Source: Cladobotryum mycophilum (taxonomy: Eukaryota > Ascomycota > Sordariomycetes > Hypocreales > Hypocreaceae). Taken from it: a stretch of 64,000 nt of DNA. Shown here piece by piece: positions 34,817 to 45,229 of this stretch. The position numbers and the translations under genes are program-made. A model generated the notes under the pieces. That model had not been told where the DNA came from and ran no database searches. It worked only from the letters and a program-made list of their open reading frames with translations. The stretch is from contig CM071589.1 in the NCBI GenBank assembly GCA_036429605.1, positions 7,440,001-7,504,000 on the forward strand, written 5' to 3'. How positions within the stretch are numbered: position 1 is the first letter of the stretch; each line of letters begins with the position of its first letter.

Positions 34817-36723
34817 GTTGCTGAGACTGCCGTTGGACCATCCACCACCATGAACGGCAACCGTTGTCAGTCGCCAGAATTGATGCAAGATAAAAACTCG
34901 GACGGTGAAAGGTATTACAAAATAAGAATGGAAAAGAACAGGCGTACTGCCAATCTTTCATCACCGCCAGCTGCTGCACGAGACATTGGGCACTATTGTT
35001 TGCTATTCCTATTGAAGCATTAACGCTTAGGGCGGTCTCTTTTGTAAATGCTCAATTTTAGTTGAAATGCCACCCACGATGAGACACCAGTCAGTGGTCC
35101 TACCAGTCATTTCCGCCTACGGCAAGGTCCCATTGGCCTTCACAAAGTGCCGGCATGTGCTTGATGCAATGCGCACGATTCGCATTCACCCCACCATGGA
35201 CTTCATGTCTGCCGCAGGTGTTCAAGACTGGGTGGGCATTGCATTGCGGTGGGTTGTCGGATCGCCCGTCTTTCTCAGGGGCGGCACCGCTGTTCAGATT
35301 ATCTCCACGTGCTATGAGACTAGGGATGAAGCAGTTGCTTGTAAGGGGTGGTTCAATGAGAGAAGGGCAATGTTATTTGATACTCATGACACTCAAGGAT
35401 CGTTCTTGGCCACCGTAAAAAAGCAATCGTACTTGTAGTACAGACCAGATCTGCACCATTCAGGTGGTTTCTTAGGTGGTCCTGGCCCACCTAAGAAGCG
35501 AATGAGAGGCTACAATGTTTGAGACAGCTGAGAAAAAGAAAAAGCTCTCAGTTGAGTAAACCAAATTCAGCGTGCGGTTGCTTTCACAATAACGGTTCGG
35601 TATGTGCGACAAGGAAATTCCCGCTTCAAGGAGCTAGCCAGCAGAATCGCCTTCACATTAACGTCAACGGGAGAGTCTCACGGTTTTTTTCATGCAGGAC
35701 GCCACGATCCGAGGGAAGGATTTCGATAGACTTGCCGCCAACTACTTTGGCGACATGTCTTGCGACACTATGGGAACTTTCCGACGCTATTGTAGGTGCG
35801 TGGCAGCACTACCGGAGCCGAAGTGAGTGGAGTTGATGATCCACGAAATGAGTGCCAGGTTGGCAGGGGACGGGGCGCCCAGATTGGTGTCTGCGGGCAC
35901 CGCTAATTAAGCTGGCTTGAGTGACATCTCCTGAAGTAGTCAACCGCAGCAACCATCAAGCGGCTTTACGGCACTCAGCCCCCAAAGAGGGCCCCTTACC
36001 TCGCTGGTCTTCCATGTGGCCGCTGTTCTTTGGTCCTTGTGGTGCATCAAAGGATCTTCTTGCGTTGATGGATGACATTATCAGTCGCTAATAAAGAAGT
36101 TTCAAAAGTGATGATGCCGAGATCCACCCACATTTGTGCGATCGACATTATGGATGTCTCAAGATACCGCAATGTCTCTTATTCGTGCTGGCGGGAAGCC
36201 GTCTCGACAGCTGTTTTTGTGCTACCTGTCCTGTCCGTCAACCTTTGCGTGGTGGGACAGCAGAGGAAATTGAGATTCTGAGCTTGACACAAGTGACTAA
36301 ATGCATTTCTTACTATCTAGAACATCGAGTTCAACAATTGCGCAATGGAAAAACATTTTGATCCCGCAGAGAAACTTTGTCTCTCCTTTTTACTCCACAC
36401 ATACACCCGGTCAACTGACTTGTTTTGATGCTTAGTATTATTGTATAGGGTATCAAGATCACAGTCTCAAAGCTACGGAGTACATTATTAAGCAAAATGG
36501 TGTTCTTTGTCGTCATACCCATTGCTGGCAAATGCTTCCATGATACCTACAGAGTAGACATCAATGCATCCCGTCAGCCCATATTTCCAACGTGTCTATT
36601 GATACTGACAAGATCCTTTCCCTGACCTAGCCAGTGCCTCACATACAATTAAACAAACCACAACGTCCGTCGGTGCCCCGCCAGATGCAACAACCACAAA
36701 CCGTATAATAATTAGTCTACGCA
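34817..36723. promoter_or_regulatory. Divergent intergenic region, ABC transporter / Zn2Cys6 factor
   Basis: A 1.9-kb gap that should hold both promoters. A 123-codon open frame at 35067-35438 and shorter ones (35519, 36072) have no recognisable feature. Confidence 0.4.
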
Positions 36724-38500
36724 ATGGGTTACAAAGGCTGTTGGACTTGCAGAGGTAGAGCCTCATGACATCCCCCCTCCCCCCTCCCCCCGGTTCATTT
36801 CTTGTTTCTGATTGCGCGCCGCTTGGTCTCTAGATCGCAAGTTGAGGTGCGACTTGGCTCAACCGACATGCGATAACTGCGCCAGGGCACGGCGCAACTG
36901 TCAAGGCTATGGTATCCAGCTTTCCTGGCCTCGAGACGGTGATAAACGACGATCCATAGTCTCAAACACCACAGGGCTATCAGCACTACCGTCTCGGAAT
37001 CGTGTTACTGAGTTCTTGAATACTTCCGTCTGGGACGTGTCGTTATCTTACACGCTGGAGGAGAAACGCAATATTGGTAAGGGTCATCTCAGCACAGAAT
37101 GCCGTTAGCATTGCAGTGGCTAACAAAGCTATATGCTTAGCCAGTTATTTTCGTACTTTGCGAATGCCGCGACCTAATTCTCTTTCGCCTTTCCCACTCG
37201 GCGCAAACGATGCACTGCTGCTTGACTTTTGTACTTCGGCCTTTATGTCCTCTGCCGTGGTCGACTACTGATATGTGAATTTAGTCAATGAAACAAGGTT
37301 TCAAGTATTGGCACCCATCGTCGATGAAGCATTGCCTCAATTTATCCTGAAAGTAGCACTATCAGATTCATCCTCGCCTTCTAATTTGGTTCTTCAGTCA
37401 ATATTCGCTATATCATCACTCCAGCTTCAGGGCCACTCACAGAGCCTCCTTCGCCAGTCTCGAGTAATTTCCATTTTACGCGAATCTGTAATGCAGCTTG
37501 ACAGGCAAAGTGTGCTTCAAAATTTAATTGCGACCATGCTTCTCTATCAATACGAAGTGCGTGAACTGCTTTTTGTAAACACAAATGAACACAGTCGCGT
37601 TAACAAATTCCAGCTCTCCTATCCAGCAAAGTCAACACAAGATTGGTCTCGATATCTTTGTGGCGCCAAGAACATTATTCGAGCTGCCTCTGCTACGCAA
37701 CAACTACGTCAAACCGAAACGGTAGTTCTCATGGACTGGATCTACTACCACGAAGTATTATCACAGTTCAGCCTGAGACACTGGAATGACTCACATGCGA
37801 AGCGAAGTTTTTGTCAAGGAGGGCCTCTTGCAAGATCGTCAGAAGCTTTGGTTAGTGATGGCCCCACTAGGAAGCAACTACTTTTGATTCGAGTCTAATA
37901 TAGATGTAGGTCTTGAACGATGTCGACTGTCCTTTTGATGCTGTGGATCTAGTCTCCGATATATGCAAATATCCTTCCGCTAAAGACGGCACCGTAGGGC
38001 TGTATGCGAATACCGAGATGAAGAGAATTCGGGAGCTTGAGCGAAGACTCCACAAGGCTGTCGGTGAATACCAAACTTTCCAGAAGAGCTTACAGGCATC
38101 AGTAGACAGACGCGAGATGATTGCTGACCTCCATCGACTCGCTGCATTGATATATCTGAATCGTGCAGTAGCGAAAGTTTCTGATATCGACTTCCAGCAC
38201 AAACGACTGGTCCGAGATGGCATTCATATTCTGAAAAGGCTTGGCTCGTGTGAAACTACCTGGCCATTATTTATTCTGGCTTGCGAAGCCCATGAGGATG
38301 AACAACGTCTCGCTATGTTGGACGTTTTCTCTAAAACTCGACAAGGACAACAGCAACGTTCGACTCACTTCTATTTAATGCAACAGATGGTGATGGCAAT
38401 CTGGAACCAGCATGATCTTCACGTCGAGAGTGATGTAGATTATCTAACTACCCTAGATGCTGTGATTTCAACTGCCCCATTCTTACCATCTTTTGCATAG
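36724..38500 (+). CDS. Zn2Cys6 fungal transcription factor
   Basis: Six exons: 36724-36754, 36834-37076, 37141-37230, 37285-37556, 37614-37850 and 37910-38500, giving 487 residues. The first exon has only 31 nt. It encodes MGYKGCWTCR and splices in phase to DRKLRCDLAQPTCDNC. The joined cluster reads C-x2-C-x6-C-x6-C-x2-C-x6-C, a complete Gal4-type zinc binuclear DNA-binding domain at the N-terminus. The rest is a fungal-specific transcription factor middle region (LIATMLLYQYE, WSRYLCGAKNIIRAA). The intron 37557-37613 is in frame without a stop and is inferred from the family gap and GTGCGT...CAG ends. It is a likely regulator of the neighbouring ABC transporter or of the oxidoreductase group downstream; this is inference from position only. 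Confidence 0.85.
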
Positions 38501-38647
38501 AGAGGAATAGCATGAACCTTTTTTAATAAAAATTTGGGCATGTTTCTGGTTGTAGCATTTCTGCGGTCTAATACAAGGTCAAACCTTTGCGAAATCTAAA
38601 TAATACTCCAATAGATACAGGTCGCATACCCCTCCGCAGCTCCTTGA

Positions 38648-39493
38648 TCAGCCCAAGTTCTCCAGTCTCGCAGCTGTCATAGTCACCACTTCATGAAAAT
38701 CGACATAGCCTTGTCCCTTGACAAAAGTCGCATTCCACGGCCCTTGCACTTTGCCCTCTGCCAAATGAGTGTAGAATTCGCCGTGGGCTTGACCGTCAAT
38801 AGCGGAGTAGACAGGCTCTCCATTTGACTCACGCTCATCTGCAAAGTAAAACCTGCGCATCGTGTGTCATTATAAAAATTGTCGCTGCTCTTCTCTTCTG
38901 GACTTACTTGTAGCCTTGGTCTTTGTACTCTTCCGCCAGGTAGTTAATCAGGTGAGCAGCTCCTGCCTTGCCAACTCCAGCGGATAGGAGAGGTTGCACA
39001 ATCGTCAAATGGAGCTTATTGCCAGTGTAAATGAACGTTTTCGATGCGTCTGGTGGCAATGCCTCAAATGACTTTATGGCAAGCTGTGTTGAAACATAGG
39101 TAGAAACTACGTTGACGTTGTTGTCTGCATTTAAGCCGGAAATCTGCTCATCGAGGGAAATGGATCCAAGCATGCTCAGTGCAGATGCTGTCAGGCAAGG
39201 CCGTTTAGCTAGACTTTCTCTTGCATGTTGCAAGACCATTGGGTAGAACACATACCGTTGTAGACTACAACGCTTGGGTGTCCAAGCTTTTCCACGACAG
39301 TTGCGAAAGTCTTTTGAACTGAAGAAGGGTCCGATAGGTCTGCTTGGATTGAGAGGTAACCTTGTGCGCTGTAGTGATGCTTGTCTGAACGCGAGACCAC
39401 TGCGATTTGGTAACCCTTCGCTGCAAACGCGCTTGCAACATCGACCCCTACATTGGGGCCATAGCCAAAGATGAGTGCAACTTTAGCAACCAT
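38648..39493 (-). CDS. SDR-superfamily protein with altered active site
   Basis: Three exons (39493-39256, 39187-38908, 38852-38648; introns 68 and 55 nt) encode 240 residues with consistent phase. The N-terminus KVALIFGYGPNVGVDVASAFAAKGY is a Rossmann fold with a variant glycine loop (G-x-G-x3-G). It is followed by VVSRSD, the acidic DLSDPSS and SVVVYNASAL in the place of the NNAG block. The usual catalytic Tyr-x3-Lys is reduced to SAGVGKAGAAHLI: the Lys is kept, but the Tyr position holds Ala. So it may bind a dinucleotide but lack normal dehydrogenase chemistry. Similar short, divergent SDRs are common in fungi and uncharacterised. It sits tail-to-tail with the Zn2Cys6 factor. Confidence 0.85.
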
Positions 39494-40049
39494 ATTGGAG
39501 GGGGCACAGATACAATGAGTTGTAGTAACGGTTGACTGAACGATGTGTTACAAGAAATCGGGAAGGTAGTAGAGAAGTACAACGTTTAAAACTAGTGTAT
39601 GCTATTATATATAACGCTTTAAGCATATGATCAATTTATAATCACCAGAAGTTCTCTTTACTAATACCCAAGTTGATTTCTAATGCTAGAGAAGCCATTG
39701 CATCATTTAGCTCGTGTTTTCCAAGACCAGGGGTCTGGTATTGAGATACTCCTTGTGGTTAAACTGTAACATGAGGCACTACCAAGCCAAGATTGCCTTG
39801 CCGAATCATGAGCTTAGGATGTGACTAGCGGAGCAAATGTTATTTGCCATGGAGGCTCCAGTAAACATGTTTGCAGCTGTCCATTCCTTTAAAATGGATG
39901 CTTGGAATGCAGAACAAACGAGCAGAACAAACGAGCAGAATACGCTGAAAGGATCCGTCGGGTACTCTGTATGTTAACTAATCTATATGACACGAAGCCA
40001 AGCATAAATATGATCATTATCTAGCACGCTGCAAGCACAAAAATCCTCA
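39494..40049. other. Intergenic spacer
   Basis: About 550 bp between two minus-strand SDR genes. It contains a short duplication of the type cgagcagaacaaa near 39908-39935 and no gene. Confidence 0.4.
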
Positions 40050-41220
40050 TCAAATACCAGTGGCTGTAAGCAATGTCTCGGTGGTCTGCCAGAGCGACTT
40101 TGCTAGCCTCATATCCCGCGAGCGCTCTGTTCCTTGGAGGACCTTTCCCAGCCCGCCCAGCAATTCACCACCATACCGCTCTCTTTCTTTCACAATCTCT
40201 TCTGCTGTAGCGCAAAACAAAGAACTTTTCGCCCCCTTCTCGGCCGTGTTGGCGACCAAGCGCATCACCGGCCTCACGTACCAAGGCCACACTCCAAGAC
40301 CCCCTTCGGTTGCCACGGGCCCAGGGTCAGTGCACAACACAGAAATTTTGATATCCTGGTCATTCATCCGTTTCTGTAACTCTCTTGTGAAGAGAATGCC
40401 AGCCAACTTGGTGAGGCCATACCGCCTGAACCGAGCTTTGTGAGATGCTTCAGCACCAGGTTCGGCACAGGGATCTCGCAGATCGCCTGGCGCAGTGAAC
40501 ATATTCTCACTGGGGGCGAACTTTTCTGCCACTGAGCTTAGCTTTTGCGTGGAAATGTCAGCCTTGACTTCACAAAAGCTTTGGATACAACCTACCGTAA
40601 CCACCCTGACGTCAGATTCAGGCTGAGCTGCTGTGGCCTTTAACAAGGGTAGCAGTTTGGTAGTCAGAGCGAAATGGCCAACATAGCTAGTTACGAATCA
40701 GTTTTGCAGCAGTAAATCATCGGAAATGGATGCCTACTTGACTGCCATGGTGAGTTCAACACCCTCTTTAGTGGTGACGAAATCGTCTGCGGCAATCCCG
40801 GCGTTGTTGACTATAGAAAATGGCATTAATAGTGAGAGCACCTCGAACAATCATGTAACCAACTCACTCAATATGTCCAGACGGGGTTCAACGGAGGAAA
40901 ATTTCTGTGCAGCAGTGACGACGCTGGACAGGTCTGACAGATCCATTGATAGCCAGACCAGTCGTTCCACAGAGATTGATGCATGCTGGGCGAGAATTTT
41001 ACTAATGGCTTGATTCGCTCGAGTTTGGGATCTTGCTCCCAAGTACACTTTCGCGCCGTGTAATGCCAACTGCCTGGCGGTTTCGAATCCAATGCCAGCG
41101 CTATGAGGTGCGTGAGTAAATAAGACACTTGGATAAAGGGTCTAATGGAGTTTACTTTGCTCCCGTGACAAGGGAAACTTTGCTAGTGAGATCTGGAATA
41201 GATCCCTCGTCCCACGGCAT
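40050..41220 (-). CDS. Short-chain dehydrogenase/reductase, retinol-dehydrogenase-like
   Basis: Four exons (41220-41156, 41100-40868, 40810-40738, 40686-40050) encode 335 residues; introns of 55, 57 and 51 nt keep phase. The classical SDR motifs are complete: cofactor loop VTGANAGIGFETARQL, VYLGARSQ, the acidic MDLSD, LINNAGIA, and the catalytic YGLTK (Tyr-x3-Lys). A basic residue after the second beta strand (GARSQ) suggests NADP(H). The C-terminal extension after DPGPVATE is typical of retinol-dehydrogenase or WW-domain-oxidoreductase-like fungal SDRs. The Ser of the triad probably lies in VVTVGCIQS. The substrate is unknown. It is divergent from the NmrA-like gene over 0.8 kb. Confidence 0.92.
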
Positions 41221-41526
41221 CTTCAGCTTTCCAGTCGTGTGTTTGAGTTTTATCTGACTTGTGGCTTAGGTCATTAGAGAAGATAGCAAGTAGGAAATAA
41301 TTCTCCAGCTTTGATGGATCACGCCCGGCTATATGGCTTCATATAATGCAAAAAGAAAAAAGAAAAAATTACTGGGTCGTATTGCGAAATAGAATGCATC
41401 CAAAACATACGGTATTCTAGCTCTAAATCACTGTATGGTATACAAACCATGGTAAATGACAAAACATAGCCCAGGATTCAACTTCACTTAGAGATGCAGT
41501 AGCCCTGATGACATGTTACATGTACG

Positions 41527-41928
41527 ATGCTTGCTCGTTTTATTATTACAGAAGTGGTCATAGAGAACGAACGGATCGGATCTATGGTCATTTTCTTAGT
41601 CTCGAAAATACTTGCCATTGATCTGTCAAGTCTTTTAGCCTCGAAAATACTTGCTCCTGCTCTGTCAACCCCTCTAGTCTCGGAAATACTTGCTGCAGGT
41701 TTGTCAAATCCAAAGGGCACCCGAACATTTGTCATTCATAAGCACCAGCTATTTTGCGTGCGCTGTAACAATTGCTTTGAGGCCAAATCTGCATCGCATA
41801 TTGATAATTACATTACAAATCAAATTATAGCAACAGCTATATGTTGGACTAAAGAGGTGAAGAAGATGTTTGCTCTTAGAAGGTGGTGTGAAGGAGATGA
41901 GGCGGCCATGCTGAAGAAAATGATATAA
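41527..41928 (+). other. Doubtful open frame across the 39-bp repeats, BTB-like end
   Basis: A 133-codon frame runs through the three repeats and ends with FVIHKHQLFCVRCNNCF, which faintly recalls the start of a BTB/POZ domain (VHK then CxxSxxF). No further BTB block follows. I regard it as a possible remnant, not a gene. Confidence 0.25.
41602..41718. repeat. Three tandem 39-bp repeats
   Basis: Units starting at 41602, 41641 and 41680 are spaced exactly 39 bp apart, each beginning tcg(a/g)aaatacttgc. The period is a multiple of three and both strands stay open across it. On the minus strand each unit reads about 13 residues of the form DR-x2-ASIFE-x-K. Confidence 0.8.
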
Positions 41929-42037
41929 GTCAAGCTGTCGACGTAATGTTCACTCCTGTTATCACCATACACCAGCACTTAAAATTTGTACATTCTCTTC
42001 TCTACATTTGCATCCAAGCTACTGCACACAGTTCATC

Positions 42038-42988
42038 ATGCAATTTATTAAGATTGTCGTTGCAGGAAGTACTGGTTACTTGGCTGACCACGCGATTCCT
42101 GCGCTCCTCAACTCGACCAAGCCCAAGTTCGACGTCACTGTTCTTACCCGCGCCAACAGTGGCAAGAACCCATCTCTACCAGGGGCAAAGATTATCCCAA
42201 TCGACTACGAGGACCACGCAGCCCTTGTCCGCGCAGTAACAGGCGCTGATGCTATTGTCTCTCTCGTCTCCGGCGGGGCAAATCGACTGGTCGATCCCAA
42301 CTTGCTAAAAGCTGCACAAGAGGCTGGTGTTCGGCGCATATTTCCCTCTGAGTACACCTTGGACGTTCTTCACCCAAAGGCTGTGTCCCTGTTGAGCGAA
42401 GGTGGCCATTGGCCGGATAATGTTACGCCAGTCAACGATGCGCGCAATTTTCTTGCTCTTGCCAATCAAGATGGGCCAACAAGCTTCACAACGATTGTCC
42501 CGGCCGCCTTCATGGATTCGTGGCTTGAGGGAGAATTTGGCTTCTTTGAGCCCAAGAATCGCAAGGCCACAGTGCTCGATGGGGGTGATCACTATTTCAC
42601 CGGCTGTTCGCTGCCCTTCCTCGCTGCTTCTATCGTGGCCATACTTCAAATGGATGAGGAAGCGACTAAGAACAAGCGCATTCCTGTCGCCGAGGTGCGC
42701 ACGACTATGAATGAAATTGTTGAGAGCTACGAGGAGGCGATGGGTGCCAAATTTGAGAAGGTTCCGGTCACCTCGCAGCAGTTGGTTGACCAGCGCAACG
42801 ACAGTCTCAAGACAGGAAACGCATTTGCTGCTCTCTTCGTGACTATCAAGATTGGCGCTTTTGATGGGAGTGGTGCGGGTGATCTCAAAGATGGCCTGCA
42901 ATTTGATGGTGATGGGTTCTTGGCTATGAAGCGGAAGACTCTTAGAGAACTCACCGCCGAGGCCGTGGAGAAAATCGGTATTGCTTGA
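42038..42988 (+). CDS. NmrA-like / isoflavone-reductase-like NAD(P)-binding protein
   Basis: Intronless, 316 residues from the ATG at 42038. The N-terminus IKIVVAGSTGYLADHAIPALL is an atypical Rossmann loop (G-x2-G-x2-A instead of G-x2-G-x2-G), followed by VTVLTRANSGKNPSLPGAK, the cofactor-selecting region of NmrA-like and isoflavone-reductase-like proteins. VRRIFPSEYTLDV and the later FTTIVPAAFMDSWL fit the family. Members are either NAD(P)H-dependent reductases of phenolic metabolites or redox-sensing regulators. The replacement of the third glycine does not by itself exclude activity. It lies between an SDR and a flavin monooxygenase, which suggests a metabolic role here. Confidence 0.88.
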   Translation: MQFIKIVVAGSTGYLADHAIPALLNSTKPKFDVTVLTRANSGKNPSLPGAKIIPIDYEDHAALVRAVTGADAIVSLVSGGANRLVDPNLLKAAQEAGVRRIFPSEYTLDVLHPKAVSLLSEGGHWPDNVTPVNDARNFLALANQDGPTSFTTIVPAAFMDSWLEGEFGFFEPKNRKATVLDGGDHYFTGCSLPFLAASIVAILQMDEEATKNKRIPVAEVRTTMNEIVESYEEAMGAKFEKVPVTSQQLVDQRNDSLKTGNAFAALFVTIKIGAFDGSGAGDLKDGLQFDGDGFLAMKRKTLRELTAEAVEKIGIA

Positions 42989-43231
42989 GTATGCCAAATG
43001 TTCGGGGACTGGGCAGCAGCAGGATAGATGGTAAATGTAATCTGCTCTTCGGTAGTAATACACATGTGCCACATCGATTACCTTTGGGGAGTGGAAAACC
43101 TCTTTGCGGATACTGCAAGTGCCAAGGAGATGAACAACACATGCATCAGTGAGAACTTATGGCGGTGTTGGAGGATTAAATGGCCTAGCACTTAGCTTTT
43201 AGCTTAACTATCCTTTCTTCTAATCTCGGTA

Positions 43232-45229
43232 CTATAGATGACTCCGGAATGGCCTGTCATTTTTGACTATCTGAAACCCACTCATATCGTCAAGTGCCGC
43301 ACGAATCCTCCGGGCATATTCGGGGAGTCCGCCCATAAAACACACAGGCTCAGATACCTTGCCCGGGATGCTTCCACCCATGTAGGTCGATCGAGCCGTA
43401 GGGAAAAGTGTCAGGTTATTAAGATCAATGATATCCTTCTTCCAGGCATCGGATACTTCCCTTGTAGGATTGATGTACTTGATGTCGTTAGACTCCATCT
43501 TCTTGATGCAGTCTGCGATCCATCGACCCTGTACCTCGATACACGACGGTCCGCTGCTGAACAGTGTTGTGCCTTGTGGGCCGTATATATGGAACATGTT
43601 TGGATAACCACTAACAGTAAGTCCAAGATATGTACTGGCGCCAGATACCCACTCTTCTTGAAGCTTGGTGCGATTGATGCTCTCGAGGCCAAGCTGCGTC
43701 ATACCTGTACATTCAAATCGTGAGCACTTAAAACTCCTATATCACATAACCGCCACCAAATGAGTTGCGGGATTCAGGGGAATAAATACCTCCAGTCGAA
43801 ACATCCTAGATAGACAGGTAAGCAATGTGTTATTAACTGGGCAAGGCTATAACTTACAAAGCCTGTCGCCAAAGCAACGACATCCAAGTCGAAGCGAGTT
43901 CCATCCTCAAGTATGATCCCCTTCTCGTCAAATGTCTTGATGGGATTTTCCCGAATGTCGATGACGTCCACATTCGGTCTGTTAAACTGCTCAAAGTAGT
44001 TTGCCTCTAGGCTATTTCGTTTTACCCCAAAGTAATGCGGTATCTTCAAAGGAGCAAGAAGGTCTCGCTTCCTAGGGTCATCAATTCGAGCGCGTGTCTT
44101 CTTAAGCCAAAAATCATATAGCTCCTTGTTGGCTTTGGCATCGGCGAAGGCATCCTTGTAAACACCCACAACGGAGCGAAATCCCCCTTCGCCCAGAGGC
44201 TCTCGTACAGCGCTGTACGCTCTTTTTGCGTATCATCAAATGTATTCTTCTCATACCAGTCAAAGGGATTACCGGTAAAACTTGCCTCACGATATGTGAA
44301 TAGCTCTGGGTAGTATTTCTTAGCACCCTCTTGCTCTTCAACTGTAAGCTCCCTTTTGCGCATGGGCACAGCAAGATTAGGCGTGCGCTGGAACACTGTA
44401 AGATCTCCAGCCTCGGGGCCCCAAGCCTGGGTAAGCTGCACGCCGGAGGCCCTGTTCCAATGATGGCGCAGCGCTTACCTTTCACCTCAATCCGGTCCTC
44501 GGGCCAGAAAGAAGTATGGTGGATGATCCCCTTGAACTTGTCTAATCCGGGCCACTCTGGTATATACCTCCTTGAAGCCTTTGATAGTATCAGCAAACCA
44601 TTGACCAAAATATCTTTGGCCGTGGACGACGGAGAGTAAATTGAGAGGGTTCACTTACAAATCCAGTCCCTAGAATTAGATATTTTGCCGTGGTTATACG
44701 GCCATCTCCTGTACGCACAACCCACTTCCCTGTGGTTTGGTTAAAATGAGCGCCAACAACGACTGTGTTGAAGGCACAATCTTTCTTGATACCAACAATC
44801 TTCTCCAGATGATCGAAGTAAGCCCGGAGCTCCCGGTAGTCTGGATAATTGGTTGACCAGTTCCATGTCTTCCAGATTTCAGGCCATGAAAATTCGTAAA
44901 CGGGTACCTCGGAATCCACCCCTGCTCCGGGGTAGCAGTTCCAGCGCCATGTGCCTCCAATGTCATTGCCGGCTTCGAAAATATATGTCTTCAGCCCACG
45001 ATCGCGAAGGGTTTTGAGCATAAATATACCGGCTGGGATACGGTTAGCGGAGGGAACATCTTCACGAGTAGCCTTCTTCGTTGCTCATCATACAGAAGCC
45101 GGCTCCAACCACAAGAGCGTCGATGTCAAGATTCTCCGCATAGGGACCAATTTTCTGCTCATGAGCAATGGAGTATTCCGTCAATTCAGTCTTGAATTTC
45201 TTTGGGCTGGTAATAGCATTATCACCCAT
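43232..45229 (-). CDS. Baeyer-Villiger-type flavin monooxygenase, two frameshifts
   Basis: Five exons: 45229-45094, 45032-44659, 44578-43858, a 16-nt exon 43805-43790, and 43704-43232. Two one-base frame breaks lie inside exon 3. With them corrected the protein is 573 residues. The FAD-binding loop is VVGAGFSGI, then IGGTWRWNCYPGAGVDSE. The Baeyer-Villiger fingerprint is FKGIIHHTSFWP (F-x-G-x3-H-x3-W-P). The NADPH-binding IGTG motif is where the first break falls (run 44450-44452, one G short on the coding strand). The second is in the run 44183-44187. The C-terminus has NMFHIYGPQG and a late YMGGSIPGK. It oxidises ketones to esters or hydroxylates, using NADPH and O2. Exon 3 length is 721, so two added bases restore phase exactly. 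Gene or pseudogene cannot be decided from this sequence. Confidence 0.87.

Noticed and set aside
35067..35438. A 123-codon plus-strand open frame in the ABC/Zn2Cys6 gap
   Set aside because: No domain, signal peptide or splice pattern; lies in a divergent promoter region.
42305..43072. A 255-codon minus-strand open frame
   Set aside because: Antisense to the NmrA-like gene, which has the clear Rossmann signature on the plus strand.
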